Assembly: GCA_019113275.1 (NCBI GenBank)
Contig: DXHS01000070.1
Span: 1-51,066, forward strand
Direction: 5' to 3'
DNA length: 51,066 nt
Origin: Candidatus Protoclostridium stercorigallinarum
Lineage (GTDB): Bacteria > Bacillota > Clostridia > Christensenellales > Pumilibacteraceae
The notes under the pieces are model-generated. The model did not search any database and had not been told where the DNA came from. It saw only the letters and a list, made by a program, of their open reading frames with translations. Positions 40,621 through 48,696 of the stretch are shown here, piece by piece (position 1 is the stretch's first letter; each line of letters starts with the position of its first letter). The position numbers and the translations under genes are program-made.

Positions 40621-42656
40621 CCTTCTTCAATTTCCGTCACATAATCGGGTACGACGATTTCCTTAGCCGTTTTGTCTTTTATTCCCGTTATGATACAAGA
40701 GGTGGTAGTGGAAGTGAAGGTGAAAACAGACATTTCTTTTGTCAATTCATATTTTGCAAGTAGCGTTACATCGTTTGCTCCAAGTACAAAACAATATGTA
40801 TTTTCCGTTGTAACGAGTTCGCCGTTCAGATACCAGCCCGAAAACGTATATCCAAGAATGGGCGCGGATGCCGTGCATGTGATTTCCGTAGCGTAGTCAT
40901 ACGTTCCTACTCCGGTCACCGTACCTACGTTGTCATCATATTCGACGGCAACATCGTACTTATTAATTTTCCATTTTGCAGTCAGCGACTTATCTTCCGT
41001 TAACTGCCATACGGGCAAAGGTTGACCGTATTCGTCCGTAAATCGTATTTCTTTGCTATACCAACCTAGGAAAGTATATCCCATGCGTTCGGGTACGGGA
41101 AGAGGGCGCGCCGTATCATAGGTTACTTCTTGTTCATCAGCGCTCACCGTTCCGCCGTTTGCGTCGAGTTCAACAGTGTAAGAATTTGCCCTCATATCGG
41201 CATATAAGGATAATTCGTCCCATAAAATGCGCGTCTGATATATAGCTCCGTTTTCCGTCCAATCATGGAATGTATAGCCGGGCGTTGTGTAATCGTAGTT
41301 TAGCGCATATTCATAGCCGGTATAAGCGGTTTCGGAATACATCAAAACATTCTTGTGATTGTAATAACTTACAGTAACGGCATAGCTGCGGTATATTGTC
41401 AACGTATATACTTCCGCAAGGTCGCCGTTTTCATCTTCCAACATGATATAGAACACGTTGTCGCCGTTCAGCAATTTTCCGTTGCTGCCGGCAGCTATTT
41501 TAGTAGGGATCTTGTTTTGCCCGAGAATATCCGAATACAGACTCCATTTTCCCGAAGAAACCGTCACTCTATTCAGGAGGGCAACGCTGTTCGTCGTATG
41601 ATCGACAAACATATAAATGTCTGTTCCATTGATCATCGCACCTTCGACTTGCGTGATTTCGGGGAGCGCAGTTTTTACCGTGACCTCACATATTGCTGTT
41701 TTTCCGTTATGTGATGTGGCGGCGATTGTTGCCGTGCCTCTGCCGACAGCCGTTATTTTTCCGCCTGCAACCGTCGCCACGGACTGATCGGAACTCGTCC
41801 ATGTAACGGATTTATCCGTCGCATCATTCGGCAAAACGATTGCCGTAAGCGTTTCGCTTTCGCCGATCTCAAACATCAAAGAAGTTTTATCGAGCGAGAC
41901 TGAAGTTACTTCGATGACTTCGGGCGCCGGCTCGCTGACGGCAACTGTACAAAACGCAGTTTTGCCGTTATTTGTCGTAACGATGATCGTTGCCGTGCCG
42001 TTGCCGATCGCCGTAACCTTGCCGTTTACGACCGTGGCGACGGAAGGGTCGGAACTCGTCCATGTAACGGATTTATCCGTCGCGTTGCCCGGCAGGACGG
42101 TCGCCGTGAGCGTTTCGCTTGCGCCGATCTCCAACGTCAAGGACGTTTTATTGAGCGATACGGAAGTTACTTCGATGACTTCGGGTGCGAGATCATTGAC
42201 GATAACGGTACAAGACGCGCTTTTGCCGTTATGCGCCGTTGCCGTGATCGTCGTTGCTCCTTCGGATTTTGCCGTAATTTTCCCGCCGCTGACAGACGCG
42301 ACGTAAGGATCCGCGCTCGACCAAGATATAGTATTATCCGTCGCATTGCTTGGAGAGACCGTAGCGACAAGCGTATAGTTTTCTCCTACCTCCAATGCCA
42401 ATGAATCTTCATTTAGTGCGACCGAAATAACGGCAACATCTTTATCGTCATCCGGATCGGTGCCGGGCTCATCGTCACCACCAGGGACTATCCCCGAATC
42501 GTTGCCGTGATTTGGATATTCACCGCCTTGTTCTGTGTTCTGTCCGTCGCCGAGTGTTTTATCGTCTCCGCAAGCGGCAAAGAATGCGGCACACACGAGC
42601 AAAAGCGTTGCCGATAATGCCAGCAAAATGATGATCAATAATTTCCTTTTACTCAT
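38739..42656 (-). CDS. BspA-like surface lipoprotein with Big2 domains and leucine-rich repeats, N-terminal part
   Basis: 1,305 residues to the TGA. Lipoprotein signal with lipobox FAAC (Cys about 29), an Asp/Gly-rich linker, three bacterial Ig-like Big2 domains (about 73-330, each ending in a short GTATI..HNGK segment), a cadherin-like stretch, then InlB B-repeat/Flg_new units (GYTFLGWYS, GYTFSGWYL, about 470-640), and BspA-type LRR_5 repeats from about 670 to the end. Such proteins are adhesins on the cell surface. The ribosome binding site is GGAGG. The gene is AT-rich compared with the core genome. It continues in frame beyond the TGA at 38739, where repeat consensus expects Cys. Confidence 0.88.
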   Translation of the reverse strand: MSKRKLLIIILLALSATLLLVCAAFFAACGDDKTLGDGQNTEQGGEYPNHGNDSGIVPGGDDEPGTDPDDDKDVAVISVALNEDSLALEVGENYTLVATVSPSNATDNTISWSSADPYVASVSGGKITAKSEGATTITATAHNGKSASCTVIVNDLAPEVIEVTSVSLNKTSLTLEIGASETLTATVLPGNATDKSVTWTSSDPSVATVVNGKVTAIGNGTATIIVTTNNGKTAFCTVAVSEPAPEVIEVTSVSLDKTSLMFEIGESETLTAIVLPNDATDKSVTWTSSDQSVATVAGGKITAVGRGTATIAATSHNGKTAICEVTVKTALPEITQVEGAMINGTDIYMFVDHTTNSVALLNRVTVSSGKWSLYSDILGQNKIPTKIAAGSNGKLLNGDNVFYIMLEDENGDLAEVYTLTIYRSYAVTVSYYNHKNVLMYSETAYTGYEYALNYDYTTPGYTFHDWTENGAIYQTRILWDELSLYADMRANSYTVELDANGGTVSADEQEVTYDTARPLPVPERMGYTFLGWYSKEIRFTDEYGQPLPVWQLTEDKSLTAKWKINKYDVAVEYDDNVGTVTGVGTYDYATEITCTASAPILGYTFSGWYLNGELVTTENTYCFVLGANDVTLLAKYELTKEMSVFTFTSTTTSCIITGIKDKTAKEIVVPDYVTEIEEGAFSGCASLESITLPFVGGSASATNASASTLFGYIFGTSSYTGGTGTTQYYANSYYTSSYYGYYYIPTSLRSVTITGGNLFYGAFYDCSGLTSVTIGNDVTSIESSAFERCRRLTNVYITDLSAWCRISFSNFHSNPLSYAQNLYLNGELVTDLVIPSDITSIGKYVFGGYSRLTSVKIHDRVTSIYGAFYNCDGLKRVNITDMAAWCSISLSAATDNPLYYAGNLYLNGKLVTKLVIPDGVEKIAFAAFYGCRSFTSVNIPNSVTNIEKYAFSDCSSLISVTIPDSVKSLGSYAFQNCSNLTDMTIGKCVTSIGNYAFYGCRMLTTIYYNAIAIDDLTSANYIFCDAGDDTGITIVFGDTVKTIPAYLFYVSYSSYRPNLISVTIGSNVTRIGSSAFEGCHGLTKVHITDIAAWCAIEFNNSTANPLYYAHNLYLSGKLITDLIIPNSVTSIGNYTFYNCSGLTSTTIPDSVISIGNYAFEGCSGLINVTIGNSVTRIGEHAFYNCVGITQINYNAISVNNSSSSSAVFVNAGSNSNGITVVFGDDVQTIPAYLFTESRYIISVTIGNGVTNIEKSAFSGCSGLTSVMISGSVTNIGDSAFSSCNGLTSITIPDSVKSIGSYAFRG

Positions 42657-42691
42657 AACGCGACCTCCGTAAGACTATTCATTCCGTGTGC

Positions 42692-42719
42692 ATTATAGCG
42701 TATTCTAAACGTTCATCAA
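42692..42719 (-). promoter_or_regulatory. Possible fixed promoter of the BspA gene
   Basis: On the minus strand TTGATG (42719-42714), 16 nt, TATAAT (42697-42692), about 30 nt before the start codon. Its -35 box lies in the outer arm of the 27-bp site at 42711-42737, so a protein bound there would block it. Confidence 0.5.
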
Positions 42720-42737
42720 ATACTATATTTGATGAAC
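42711..42737. repeat. 27-bp site 1: inverted 10-bp arms around a 7-bp core
   Basis: Arms GTTCATCAAA and TTTGATGAAC flank the core TACTATA. The layout fits a tyrosine-recombinase crossover site and equally fits a dimeric repressor operator. Confidence 0.75.
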
Positions 42738-42817
42738 AAATACAAGCGCAGAACACATAAAAACACTTTGGCAATACTAATTCAATAAAATATTTCATAT
42801 AAAAATATCCGAATATA

Positions 42818-42846
42818 TTGCTATTTTTTAATCATTCTGTTATAAT
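42818..42846 (+). promoter_or_regulatory. Promoter between the two 27-bp sites, pointing away from the BspA gene
   Basis: TTGCTA (42818-42823), 17 nt, TATAAT (42841-42846). Transcription would run rightward through site 2 into a weak terminator near 42962 and meets no gene before the next promoter. Confidence 0.6.
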
Positions 42847-42858
42847 GTAAAAAAGAGT

Positions 42859-42885
42859 GTTCATCAAATATAGTAATCTATGAAC
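42859..42885. repeat. 27-bp site 2: inverted copy of site 1
   Basis: Left arm GTTCATCAAA, core TATAGTA (reverse complement of the site 1 core), imperfect right arm ATCTATGAAC. As reverse complement it matches site 1 at 24 of 27 positions. Confidence 0.75.
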
Positions 42886-42920
42886 ATTATTTTATTATCC
42901 TATTCTTTTATTGAGCGCTC

Positions 42921-42962
42921 CGGAACTTTTGTTTTGTATCGTAAAGAGCGTTCCGCTTTTTT
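42921..42962 (+). terminator. Weak terminator downstream of the rightward promoter
   Basis: CGGAAC / GTTCCG stem followed by C and T6. Confidence 0.5.
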
Positions 42963-43002
42963 CTTTATCCTTGTTTTGTTCGCGCGTTTGCCCTTATATC
43001 CG

Positions 43003-43031
43003 TTGTCAAACGGCGGGACGTGTGGTATAAT
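43003..43031 (+). promoter_or_regulatory. Promoter of the DUF1295 gene
   Basis: TTGTCA (43003-43008), 17 nt, TATAAT (43026-43031), with a CCCGTTACGGAGACGGG hairpin in the leader. Confidence 0.75.
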
Positions 43032-43078
43032 ATTGCCGTAAAACAAATGCCCGTTACGGAGACGGGCAAGAGGTACTT

Positions 43079-43984
43079 ATGGAAGAGACGGAAAAGAAAG
43101 ATATTTCGGAAAGCAGGGCTTTCGGGATCGCGGTCATCGCGCTCGTATACATCGCGGCTGCGGCGGGCGGTATCGCGCTCGGCTTGCTGCTGCCGTTCGG
43201 GCTGTGGCTGAACACGCTTCTTGCGGATATCGCGGCGACGGTGTTCGTATTCATATTCAGCGTAGCGCTGCGCAATGCTTCGGTATACGACGCGTATTGG
43301 AGCGTGCAGCCGATAGTCATACTTGCGGCGTGCCTCGCAGTGAGCGGCGCGAGCCCCGCAGGACTGATAATATTCGTACCCGTATGCGTTTGGGGCGTGC
43401 GGCTGACCGTCAATTGGGCGTATACCTTCAAAGGGCTGGGCGCGCAGGATTGGCGCTATACGATGCTCAAAGAAAAAACGGGCGCGTTCTACCCGATTAT
43501 AAATTTCATAGGCATACATATGGTACCCACTCTCGTGGTATGGGGATGCACGCTGCCTGCGGCATATGCGGTCGTGCTGAAACCGGAGATCAACGCCGGG
43601 TACATAATATTCGCCGCGCTCGTGCTTACGTCCTGCGTGTGGCAGGGGATAACTGACGCCCAGATGCACGTTTTCCGCGCTCGCGGGAGCGGCGGGTTCA
43701 TACGCGAGGGGCTGTGGAAGTATTCCCGCCATCCCAATTACCTCGGGGAGATCTCCGTATGGTGGGCGGTGGCGCTGGCGAGCTTATGCGTGCAGCCGGG
43801 CATGTGGTACCTTATCTTCGGCGCGGTCGCGAATACGCTGCTCTTTATTTTTATAAGCATACCGCTCGCGGAAGGGCACCAATCCCGCAAACCTGGATAT
43901 GAAGAGTACAGACGCGCCACGCGCGCATTGCTGCCGCTTTATAAGCGCAGCCGCACGGCAGAGCCGAAAGGGGAAAACGAATGA
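43079..43984 (+). CDS. DUF1295 / steroid-reductase-like membrane protein
   Basis: A 301-residue protein with about seven membrane helices. The family signature RHPNYLGEISVWW lies in the C-terminal third, as in DUF1295 proteins and the related isoprenylcysteine methyltransferases and steroid 5-alpha reductases. An NADPH- or SAM-dependent change of a lipid is likely, but the substrate is unknown. The preceding CAAGAGG is the ribosome binding site. Its stop overlaps the next start as ATGA. Confidence 0.87.
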   Translation: MEETEKKDISESRAFGIAVIALVYIAAAAGGIALGLLLPFGLWLNTLLADIAATVFVFIFSVALRNASVYDAYWSVQPIVILAACLAVSGASPAGLIIFVPVCVWGVRLTVNWAYTFKGLGAQDWRYTMLKEKTGAFYPIINFIGIHMVPTLVVWGCTLPAAYAVVLKPEINAGYIIFAALVLTSCVWQGITDAQMHVFRARGSGGFIREGLWKYSRHPNYLGEISVWWAVALASLCVQPGMWYLIFGAVANTLLFIFISIPLAEGHQSRKPGYEEYRRATRALLPLYKRSRTAEPKGENE

Positions 43985-44454
43985 ACGACGAGCCGAAAAC
44001 AGATCGGGCGGATGAGCCGTTTGCCGCGCAACAAAGCGAAACTTCGCTCGGGTCTGCCGAGCGCTCGTACAAAAATACTCACGGGCTTGCCGTTGCGATC
44101 GTTTCGGCAGCCGCTGCGATCATATCGTGTATCGTCATGGGTCTGATGATGGGATATATATTCGCGAATACGTTCGGATGGGCTTTGGCTTCGATATTAT
44201 CGCAAGATACCGATATCCCTCAGCCGTCCTCGGTGCCGTACGTTATCGGGATGTTCGTGTGCCTGGCGGTGATGATCGCGGCGTTCGTCCTTTCGATAGT
44301 CGCTTTGCGGCGTTACAAAGCCGCGCGGCGTAACGGAGTGCGCCCTGCGGCTACGCTCGCCGTCGCCGTATTTGCCCTCATAGTGAGCGGTATAGGTCTG
44401 ATATGGTCGGCTATCGGGATCCCGACTTTCGTTAGCCAAGGGCTCGGTCTTTGA
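43981..44454 (+). CDS. DUF4190-like small membrane protein
   Basis: A 157-residue protein. A polar, charged N-terminus (about 35 residues) is followed by three hydrophobic helices separated by short loops, with a basic RRYKAARRNG between helices two and three. This resembles DUF4190-type proteins. It is translationally coupled to the DUF1295 gene (ATGA). Function unknown. Confidence 0.75.
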   Translation: MNDEPKTDRADEPFAAQQSETSLGSAERSYKNTHGLAVAIVSAAAAIISCIVMGLMMGYIFANTFGWALASILSQDTDIPQPSSVPYVIGMFVCLAVMIAAFVLSIVALRRYKAARRNGVRPAATLAVAVFALIVSGIGLIWSAIGIPTFVSQGLGL

Positions 44455-44474
44455 GACAGGATATGATAGTATAA

Positions 44475-44504
44475 GCCCGACGCGGTATCGCCACCGCGTC
44501 GGGC
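44475..44504. terminator. Bidirectional hairpin between convergent genes
   Basis: GCCCGACGCGGT / ACCGCGTCGGGC, a perfect 12-bp stem with a 6-nt loop; followed by AGTTTC on the plus strand. Confidence 0.8.
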
Positions 44505-44508
44505 AGTT

Positions 44509-45294
44509 TCATATCCCCAATAATTTTTCTGCGTTCAGGTGCAATATCTTTTCGAGCGTTCTTTCGTCATGCACGTTGCGCTTTATGAAATTCAAGGTGT
44601 GCTTTATGTCCCGCCACGGGCTGTCGCTGCCGAAAAGTATGCGGTCGGGTGAGAGCAGATCGAGCGCGCGCCCGAAACGCTCGTCGTCGAATTGCGATGG
44701 AGCGAGCGAGAGATCGGTATACATGCCCGTATCTGCGAGAACTTTGATGTCGTCGTCGCTTACTCCGTATCCGCCCGTATGCGCGAGCACGGTCTTTTCG
44801 GGATCGAGCATGCCGAGAAGGGGCAGAAAGTCGGGCGCGTACACGTCGTACTCGGTATCGTGCACGCCCGGTCTGCCGCAATGGAACACGGCTATGAGCC
44901 CGCATTCTTTCACCGCCCGCCATATGTGGTACAGCCGCGGGTCGCGCGGAGAGAAACGCTGCATGTTTGGGTGGAACTTGATGCCTTTCATCCCCATGCC
45001 CGCATACATGCGTATCAGCTCGTCCGCGCCTTCGCTGAACGGGTGGACGGAAAAGAAGGGGATGAGCCCGCCGCTCTTTGCGGCTTCCGAGGCGAAGGCG
45101 TTTACCGTGCGTTCGTGTCCAGGGTGCGCGCACACGGGCAGGAGCACCGCGAGGTCGACGCCCGCCTCCGCCATCGCTTTTTTGAGCCCGCTCACCGTGC
45201 CGTCGGCGTCGCCTTCGCGCTTATCGTCCACGCCGCGCAGCGCTTTAGCCGCCAGCTCGTCGGGATAGCAATGCGTGTGAAAATCTATGACCAT
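44509..45294 (-). CDS. Amidohydrolase 2 family metal-dependent hydrolase
   Basis: A 261-residue TIM-barrel hydrolase (PF04909). The metal ligands are visible as DFHTH at residue 4, KFHPN in the middle, a later HTGGYG and the final Asp in FGSDSPW. Related enzymes hydrolyse or decarboxylate ring compounds; the substrate here is not deducible. It is convergent with the DUF4190-like gene and divergent from the flavoprotein gene. Confidence 0.88.
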   Translation of the reverse strand: MVIDFHTHCYPDELAAKALRGVDDKREGDADGTVSGLKKAMAEAGVDLAVLLPVCAHPGHERTVNAFASEAAKSGGLIPFFSVHPFSEGADELIRMYAGMGMKGIKFHPNMQRFSPRDPRLYHIWRAVKECGLIAVFHCGRPGVHDTEYDVYAPDFLPLLGMLDPEKTVLAHTGGYGVSDDDIKVLADTGMYTDLSLAPSQFDDERFGRALDLLSPDRILFGSDSPWRDIKHTLNFIKRNVHDERTLEKILHLNAEKLLGI

Positions 45295-45428
45295 ACATTA
45301 AGATTACCACAAATCGCCCGCACGGTCAATCGGATAGATGACCGCAAATCGTTCTTGCCGTATGCCGAATAGGTTGACTGATACGTTCCCTCGGGTATAT
45401 AATATATCCGAACGGAGGTAACGGAAGA

Positions 45429-46052
45429 ATGAAAGTACTTATGATAAACGGCAGCCCGCACAAGAACGGTTGCACGAACGCCGCGCTCGGCGTGATAGCG
45501 GAAACTCTTTCCGCGGAAGGTATAGACAGCGAGATCGTACATATCGGGAGCTCGCGCATATCCGGCTGCATAGGCTGCGGGCATTGCCGCAAGAGCGGCA
45601 CGCACCGCTGCGTATTCGGCGACGATATGGTCAACGAAGTGATAGACAAGCTGGAAAAGGCGGACGGGCTCATAGTCGGCACGCCCGTGTATTACGCTTC
45701 GCCGAACGGCACTTTGGTGTCGCTGCTCGACCGCGTATTCTATGCGCACGGCGGATACCCGCACAAGCCCGCGGCGGCGATAGCTTCCGCGCGCCGCGCA
45801 GGCACGGTGGTGAGCGTGGACGAGCTGAACAAGTATTTCACGATATCGCAGATGCCCGTCGTGTCTTCCACTTATTGGAACGAGGTGCACGGCTCCAAAG
45901 CCGAGGATGTCATGCTCGACGAAGAGGGCGTAGCCACCATGCGCAATCTTGCGCTCAATATGGCGTGGATGCTCAGGCTCATCGCCTGCGGAAAAGAACA
46001 CGGCATCCTGCCGCCGGTCACAAATACCATTAAGACCAACTTCATCAGGTAA
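45429..46052 (+). CDS. Flavodoxin-fold NAD(P)H-dependent oxidoreductase
   Basis: A 207-residue FMN reductase-type flavoprotein. It has the FMN phosphate loop NGSPHKNGCTNAAL near the start, a Cys cluster CIGCGHCRKSG in the place where iron-sulfur flavoproteins hold their cluster, and GTPVYYASPNG at the flavin. It probably transfers electrons to quinones, nitro groups or oxygen. The ribosome binding site is GGAGG, with a TATAAT 24 nt before it. Confidence 0.88.
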   Translation: MKVLMINGSPHKNGCTNAALGVIAETLSAEGIDSEIVHIGSSRISGCIGCGHCRKSGTHRCVFGDDMVNEVIDKLEKADGLIVGTPVYYASPNGTLVSLLDRVFYAHGGYPHKPAAAIASARRAGTVVSVDELNKYFTISQMPVVSSTYWNEVHGSKAEDVMLDEEGVATMRNLALNMAWMLRLIACGKEHGILPPVTNTIKTNFIR

Positions 46053-46060
46053 TGTGTTAC

Positions 46061-46105
46061 CGGGGCGGAAACCCCTCTTTCGGTAAAGAGCGGGTTTCCG
46101 CCCCG
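46061..46105 (+). terminator. Long hairpin after the flavoprotein gene
   Basis: CGGGGCGGAAACCC / GGGTTTCCGCCCCG continued inward by CTCTTT/AAAGAG: about 20 bp of stem with a CGGT loop. No T tract follows. Confidence 0.65.
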
Positions 46106-46228
46106 TACCTCACCTTCCCGAGAAACTTAGTCCGAAACAAATGAACGGGTATATCTCTGCGCCTTTTCGGGCGTAGAAAATAATCCCGATTTTCCGGGGA
46201 ATACTCAATTTAATCAAGGAGTGTAGCC

Positions 46229-46402
46229 ATGCTGCCCAAAGATCCGTATATATTGCTGAGCTATGTGAATATGAAGCTGCGCAACAATTATTCGTCGCTC
46301 GCCGAATTGTGCGAGGAAGAGGGCGCGAGCGAGGACGAGATAGTATCCGCGCTTGCCTCTGTCGGATTCGTTTACGATCCCGAGCAAAACGCGTTCAGGT
46401 AA
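46229..46402 (+). CDS. DUF4250 small protein
   Basis: A 57-residue protein missed by the track because of its size. It begins MLPKDPYILLSYVNMKLRN and ends GFVYDPEQNAFR, the start and end typical of DUF4250 proteins found across Clostridia. AAGGAG lies 9 nt before the ATG. The fold looks like a small helical DNA-binding-type domain, but no role is known. Confidence 0.85.
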   Translation: MLPKDPYILLSYVNMKLRNNYSSLAELCEEEGASEDEIVSALASVGFVYDPEQNAFR

Positions 46403-46425
46403 GAGCGCGGGCAAAGGAAAACTAA

Positions 46426-46462
46426 AAATATCCCGAAGAGCATTTTGCCGTTCGGGATATTT
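46426..46462. terminator. Bidirectional terminator
   Basis: AAATATCCCGAA / TTCGGGATATTT, a 12-bp stem with a 13-nt loop and T runs on both strands, between DUF4250 (+) and the GNAT gene (-). Confidence 0.85.
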
Positions 46463-46512
46463 CCTTATGCTTCGGTCGCGGCGAACATATCCGCGACTGC
46501 AATATGTTTTCG

Positions 46513-46971
46513 TTATTTTTCGCCGTTCACGTCTTTGTACATTTGTGAGTAGCCGAGTTCGGTGAAACCGAGACGCTCGTACAGGCGGCGCGCCGCGGTA
46601 TTGTCGGGTTCGAGCTCGAGGCGGTAGCGTGCGGCGGGGAAGCGTTTCACGGCTTCGCTTATGAGCAGCGTACCCAGCCCCAGCCCGCGGGCGGAAGGGC
46701 GGACGTATACCTCGTCTATCCACACGACGTCGCCGCCCGCTTCCTGCGAGCGGGTGAGCGCGAGCAGGATATACCCAGCGGCTTTGCCGTCCGTTTCGGT
46801 GATCAGCGCTCGGGAATACGGGTCGCCGTGCATGAGATCGTCGAACGTCCGCTCGAAATGCGATCGCGGAACGGCATGGAGAACGGCGGGGGACGAGTAG
46901 AATTCCTCCGCCATGCTCAGGTATTCGTTTCTGTCGGTCTCGGTCAATCCTCTTACCGTTATGTGAGTCAC
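46513..46971 (-). CDS. GNAT-family N-acetyltransferase
   Basis: A 152-residue acetyltransferase. The acetyl-CoA loop is VYVRPSARGLGLGTLLI (motif A, RGxGxG). The C-terminal LEPDNTAARRLYERLGF is typical of the fold. Substrate unknown. It follows leuB by 22 nt on the same strand, so the two are probably co-transcribed. Confidence 0.9.
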   Translation of the reverse strand: MTHITVRGLTETDRNEYLSMAEEFYSSPAVLHAVPRSHFERTFDDLMHGDPYSRALITETDGKAAGYILLALTRSQEAGGDVVWIDEVYVRPSARGLGLGTLLISEAVKRFPAARYRLELEPDNTAARRLYERLGFTELGYSQMYKDVNGEK

Positions 46972-46993
46972 CGTTTCCTCCCGTTATTCGTTT

Positions 46994-48058
46994 TTATGCG
47001 TGTACGTAACCGGCTATGAGCCTGCCCGCTTCCGCGCAACCGACCTGTTTGCCTTTGCCGAGATCGGGCGTGCGCCAGCCGTCGGAAAGGAACGCGCCTA
47101 CCGCGTTTTCCACCGCGCGCGCTTCCTTGCCCATGCCCATGTTGTCGAGCAGCATTGCGGCGGCGAGTATGGTCGCTATGGGGTTCGCGATATCCTTGCC
47201 CGCGATGTCGGGCGCGCTGCCGTGTATCGGCTCGAACAATCCGGCTTTCTCCGTGCCGAGCGAAGAGGAAGGGAGCAGACCGATGGAGCCCGTTATCTGG
47301 CTCGCTTCGTCGCTGAGTATGTCGCCGAACATATTGGGGCAGAGCAGCACGTCGAACTGCGAAGGATCGCGCACGAGCTGCATCGCCGCGTTGTCCACGT
47401 AAATATGGGAGAGCTCCACGTCGGGATAGTCCTCGTGCACTTCTTCGACGACGCGTCTCCACAGTCTCGAGGAAACGAGCACGTTGGCTTTATCCACGCT
47501 CGTGACCTTCTTTCTGCGGCCGCGCGCGAGGTCGAAAGCGACCTTCGCTATGCGGCGCACTTCGTCTTCGGAATATATCTCCGTGTCGTAAGCGACTTTA
47601 CCGTCTTCTTTCGTGCCGCGCGGTCCGAAGTATATTCCGCCGATGAGCTCGCGCACCACCATGACGTTCACGCCGCGTGCAAGCACCTCCTTTTTGAGTG
47701 GGCTTGCGTCCGCGAGCTCGGGATATATGACCGCCGGGCGCAGATTGGCGAAAAGTCCCAGCGCCTTGCGTATGCCGAGCAGACCTTTTTCGGGGCGCAC
47801 GTCCGCGGGCAGCGCGTCCCACTTGGGACCGCCAACCGCTCCGAGCAGCACGCCGTCCGACGCTTTGCACGCCGCCACCGTTTCGTCGGGCAGCGGCACG
47901 CCGAACTTGTCTATCGCGCAGCCGCCGAGGAGTTTATAGTCGAGCTCGAACTCATGCCCGAACGTCTCGCCGACCTTCTTCAACACTTCCACCGCCGCCG
48001 CGGTGATCTCAGGACCTATCCCGTCGCCCGCGAGGACGACTATCTTTTTTTTGCTCAT
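46994..48058 (-). CDS. leuB: 3-isopropylmalate dehydrogenase
   Basis: A 354-residue NAD-dependent enzyme for the third step of leucine synthesis. Signatures include [10 protein letters not shown] at the start, the substrate site [12 protein letters not shown], the metal site [12 protein letters not shown] and the NAD site [10 protein letters not shown]. It has its own promoter and is separated from leuD by a terminator, unlike a continuous leuCDB operon. Confidence 0.96.
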   Translation of the reverse strand: MSKKKIVVLAGDGIGPEITAAAVEVLKKVGETFGHEFELDYKLLGGCAIDKFGVPLPDETVAACKASDGVLLGAVGGPKWDALPADVRPEKGLLGIRKALGLFANLRPAVIYPELADASPLKKEVLARGVNVMVVRELIGGIYFGPRGTKEDGKVAYDTEIYSEDEVRRIAKVAFDLARGRRKKVTSVDKANVLVSSRLWRRVVEEVHEDYPDVELSHIYVDNAAMQLVRDPSQFDVLLCPNMFGDILSDEASQITGSIGLLPSSSLGTEKAGLFEPIHGSAPDIAGKDIANPIATILAAAMLLDNMGMGKEARAVENAVGAFLSDGWRTPDLGKGKQVGCAEAGRLIAGYVHA

Positions 48059-48093
48059 ACAGTATTATCTCCGCAAAATTATTTTCGGTTATT

Positions 48094-48123
48094 ATTTTAT
48101 CGCAAACCCGCCGTTTTTGTCAA
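48094..48123 (-). promoter_or_regulatory. Promoter of leuB
   Basis: On the minus strand TTGACA (48123-48118), 18 nt, TAAAAT (48099-48094), about 30 nt before the start codon. Confidence 0.7.
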
Positions 48124-48173
48124 GCCTTTGACACATGCCGCAGGTAATGCGGTGCGCCGCCGCTATGTTTTAT

Positions 48174-48203
48174 AAAAGACCGAGGCGTTGACCTCGGTCT
48201 TTT
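48174..48203 (-). terminator. Terminator after leuD
   Basis: AAAAGACCGAGG / CCTCGGTCTTTT, a 12-bp stem with a 6-nt loop, ending in TTTTATAAAA on the minus strand. Confidence 0.85.
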
Positions 48204-48228
48204 GGGTGCCGTTGTTCGCTTATCCGCC

Positions 48229-48696
48229 TCACTTGTTCAGCAGGCCGCCGCGGGCGATGATCGCGCGGATCTCGGGTGGGAAGGGCGGAACGGAGTAGCT
48301 CTTGTTCTTCGTCAGGTTCTTAACGGAGCCTGTCGCAAGGTCCACTTCCATTTCGTCGCCGTCCGAGGCGTCCTTTGCCGCTTCGGGGCATTCGAGTATG
48401 GGGAGCCCGATATTGATGCAGTTGCGGAAGAAGATGCGCGCGAAGTCGCAGGCGATGACGCAGGATACGCCGCTCGCTTTTATCGCTATCGGGGCGTGCT
48501 CGCGCGACGAACCGCAGCCGAAGTTCTTTTCCGCGACGATGATGTCGCCCGGCTTTACCTTTTTGACGAACTCCCTGTCTATATCCTCCATGCAGTGAGC
48601 CGCAAGCGCGGCGGGGGAGGAGTCGTTGAGATACCTCGCGGGGATTATCTCGTCGGTATTGACGTTATCTTTGTATTTATGTACTGTTCCTTTCAT
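48229..48696 (-). CDS. leuD: 3-isopropylmalate dehydratase small subunit
   Basis: A 155-residue swivelling subunit of the two-part isopropylmalate isomerase. The signature [12 protein letters not shown] is intact. The short length matches the archaeal/clostridial type and goes with the 416-residue LeuC. The leader has GGAAAAAAG near the start. It lies 430 bp downstream of leuC, far more than the usual few bases. Confidence 0.95.
   Translation of the reverse strand: MKGTVHKYKDNVNTDEIIPARYLNDSSPAALAAHCMEDIDREFVKKVKPGDIIVAEKNFGCGSSREHAPIAIKASGVSCVIACDFARIFFRNCINIGLPILECPEAAKDASDGDEMEVDLATGSVKNLTKNKSYSVPPFPPEIRAIIARGGLLNK

Noticed and set aside
34990-42960. Prophage or integrative element with machinery
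   Set aside because: No integrase, replication, conjugation or capsid gene is visible; only the repeat footprint and base composition suggest transfer.
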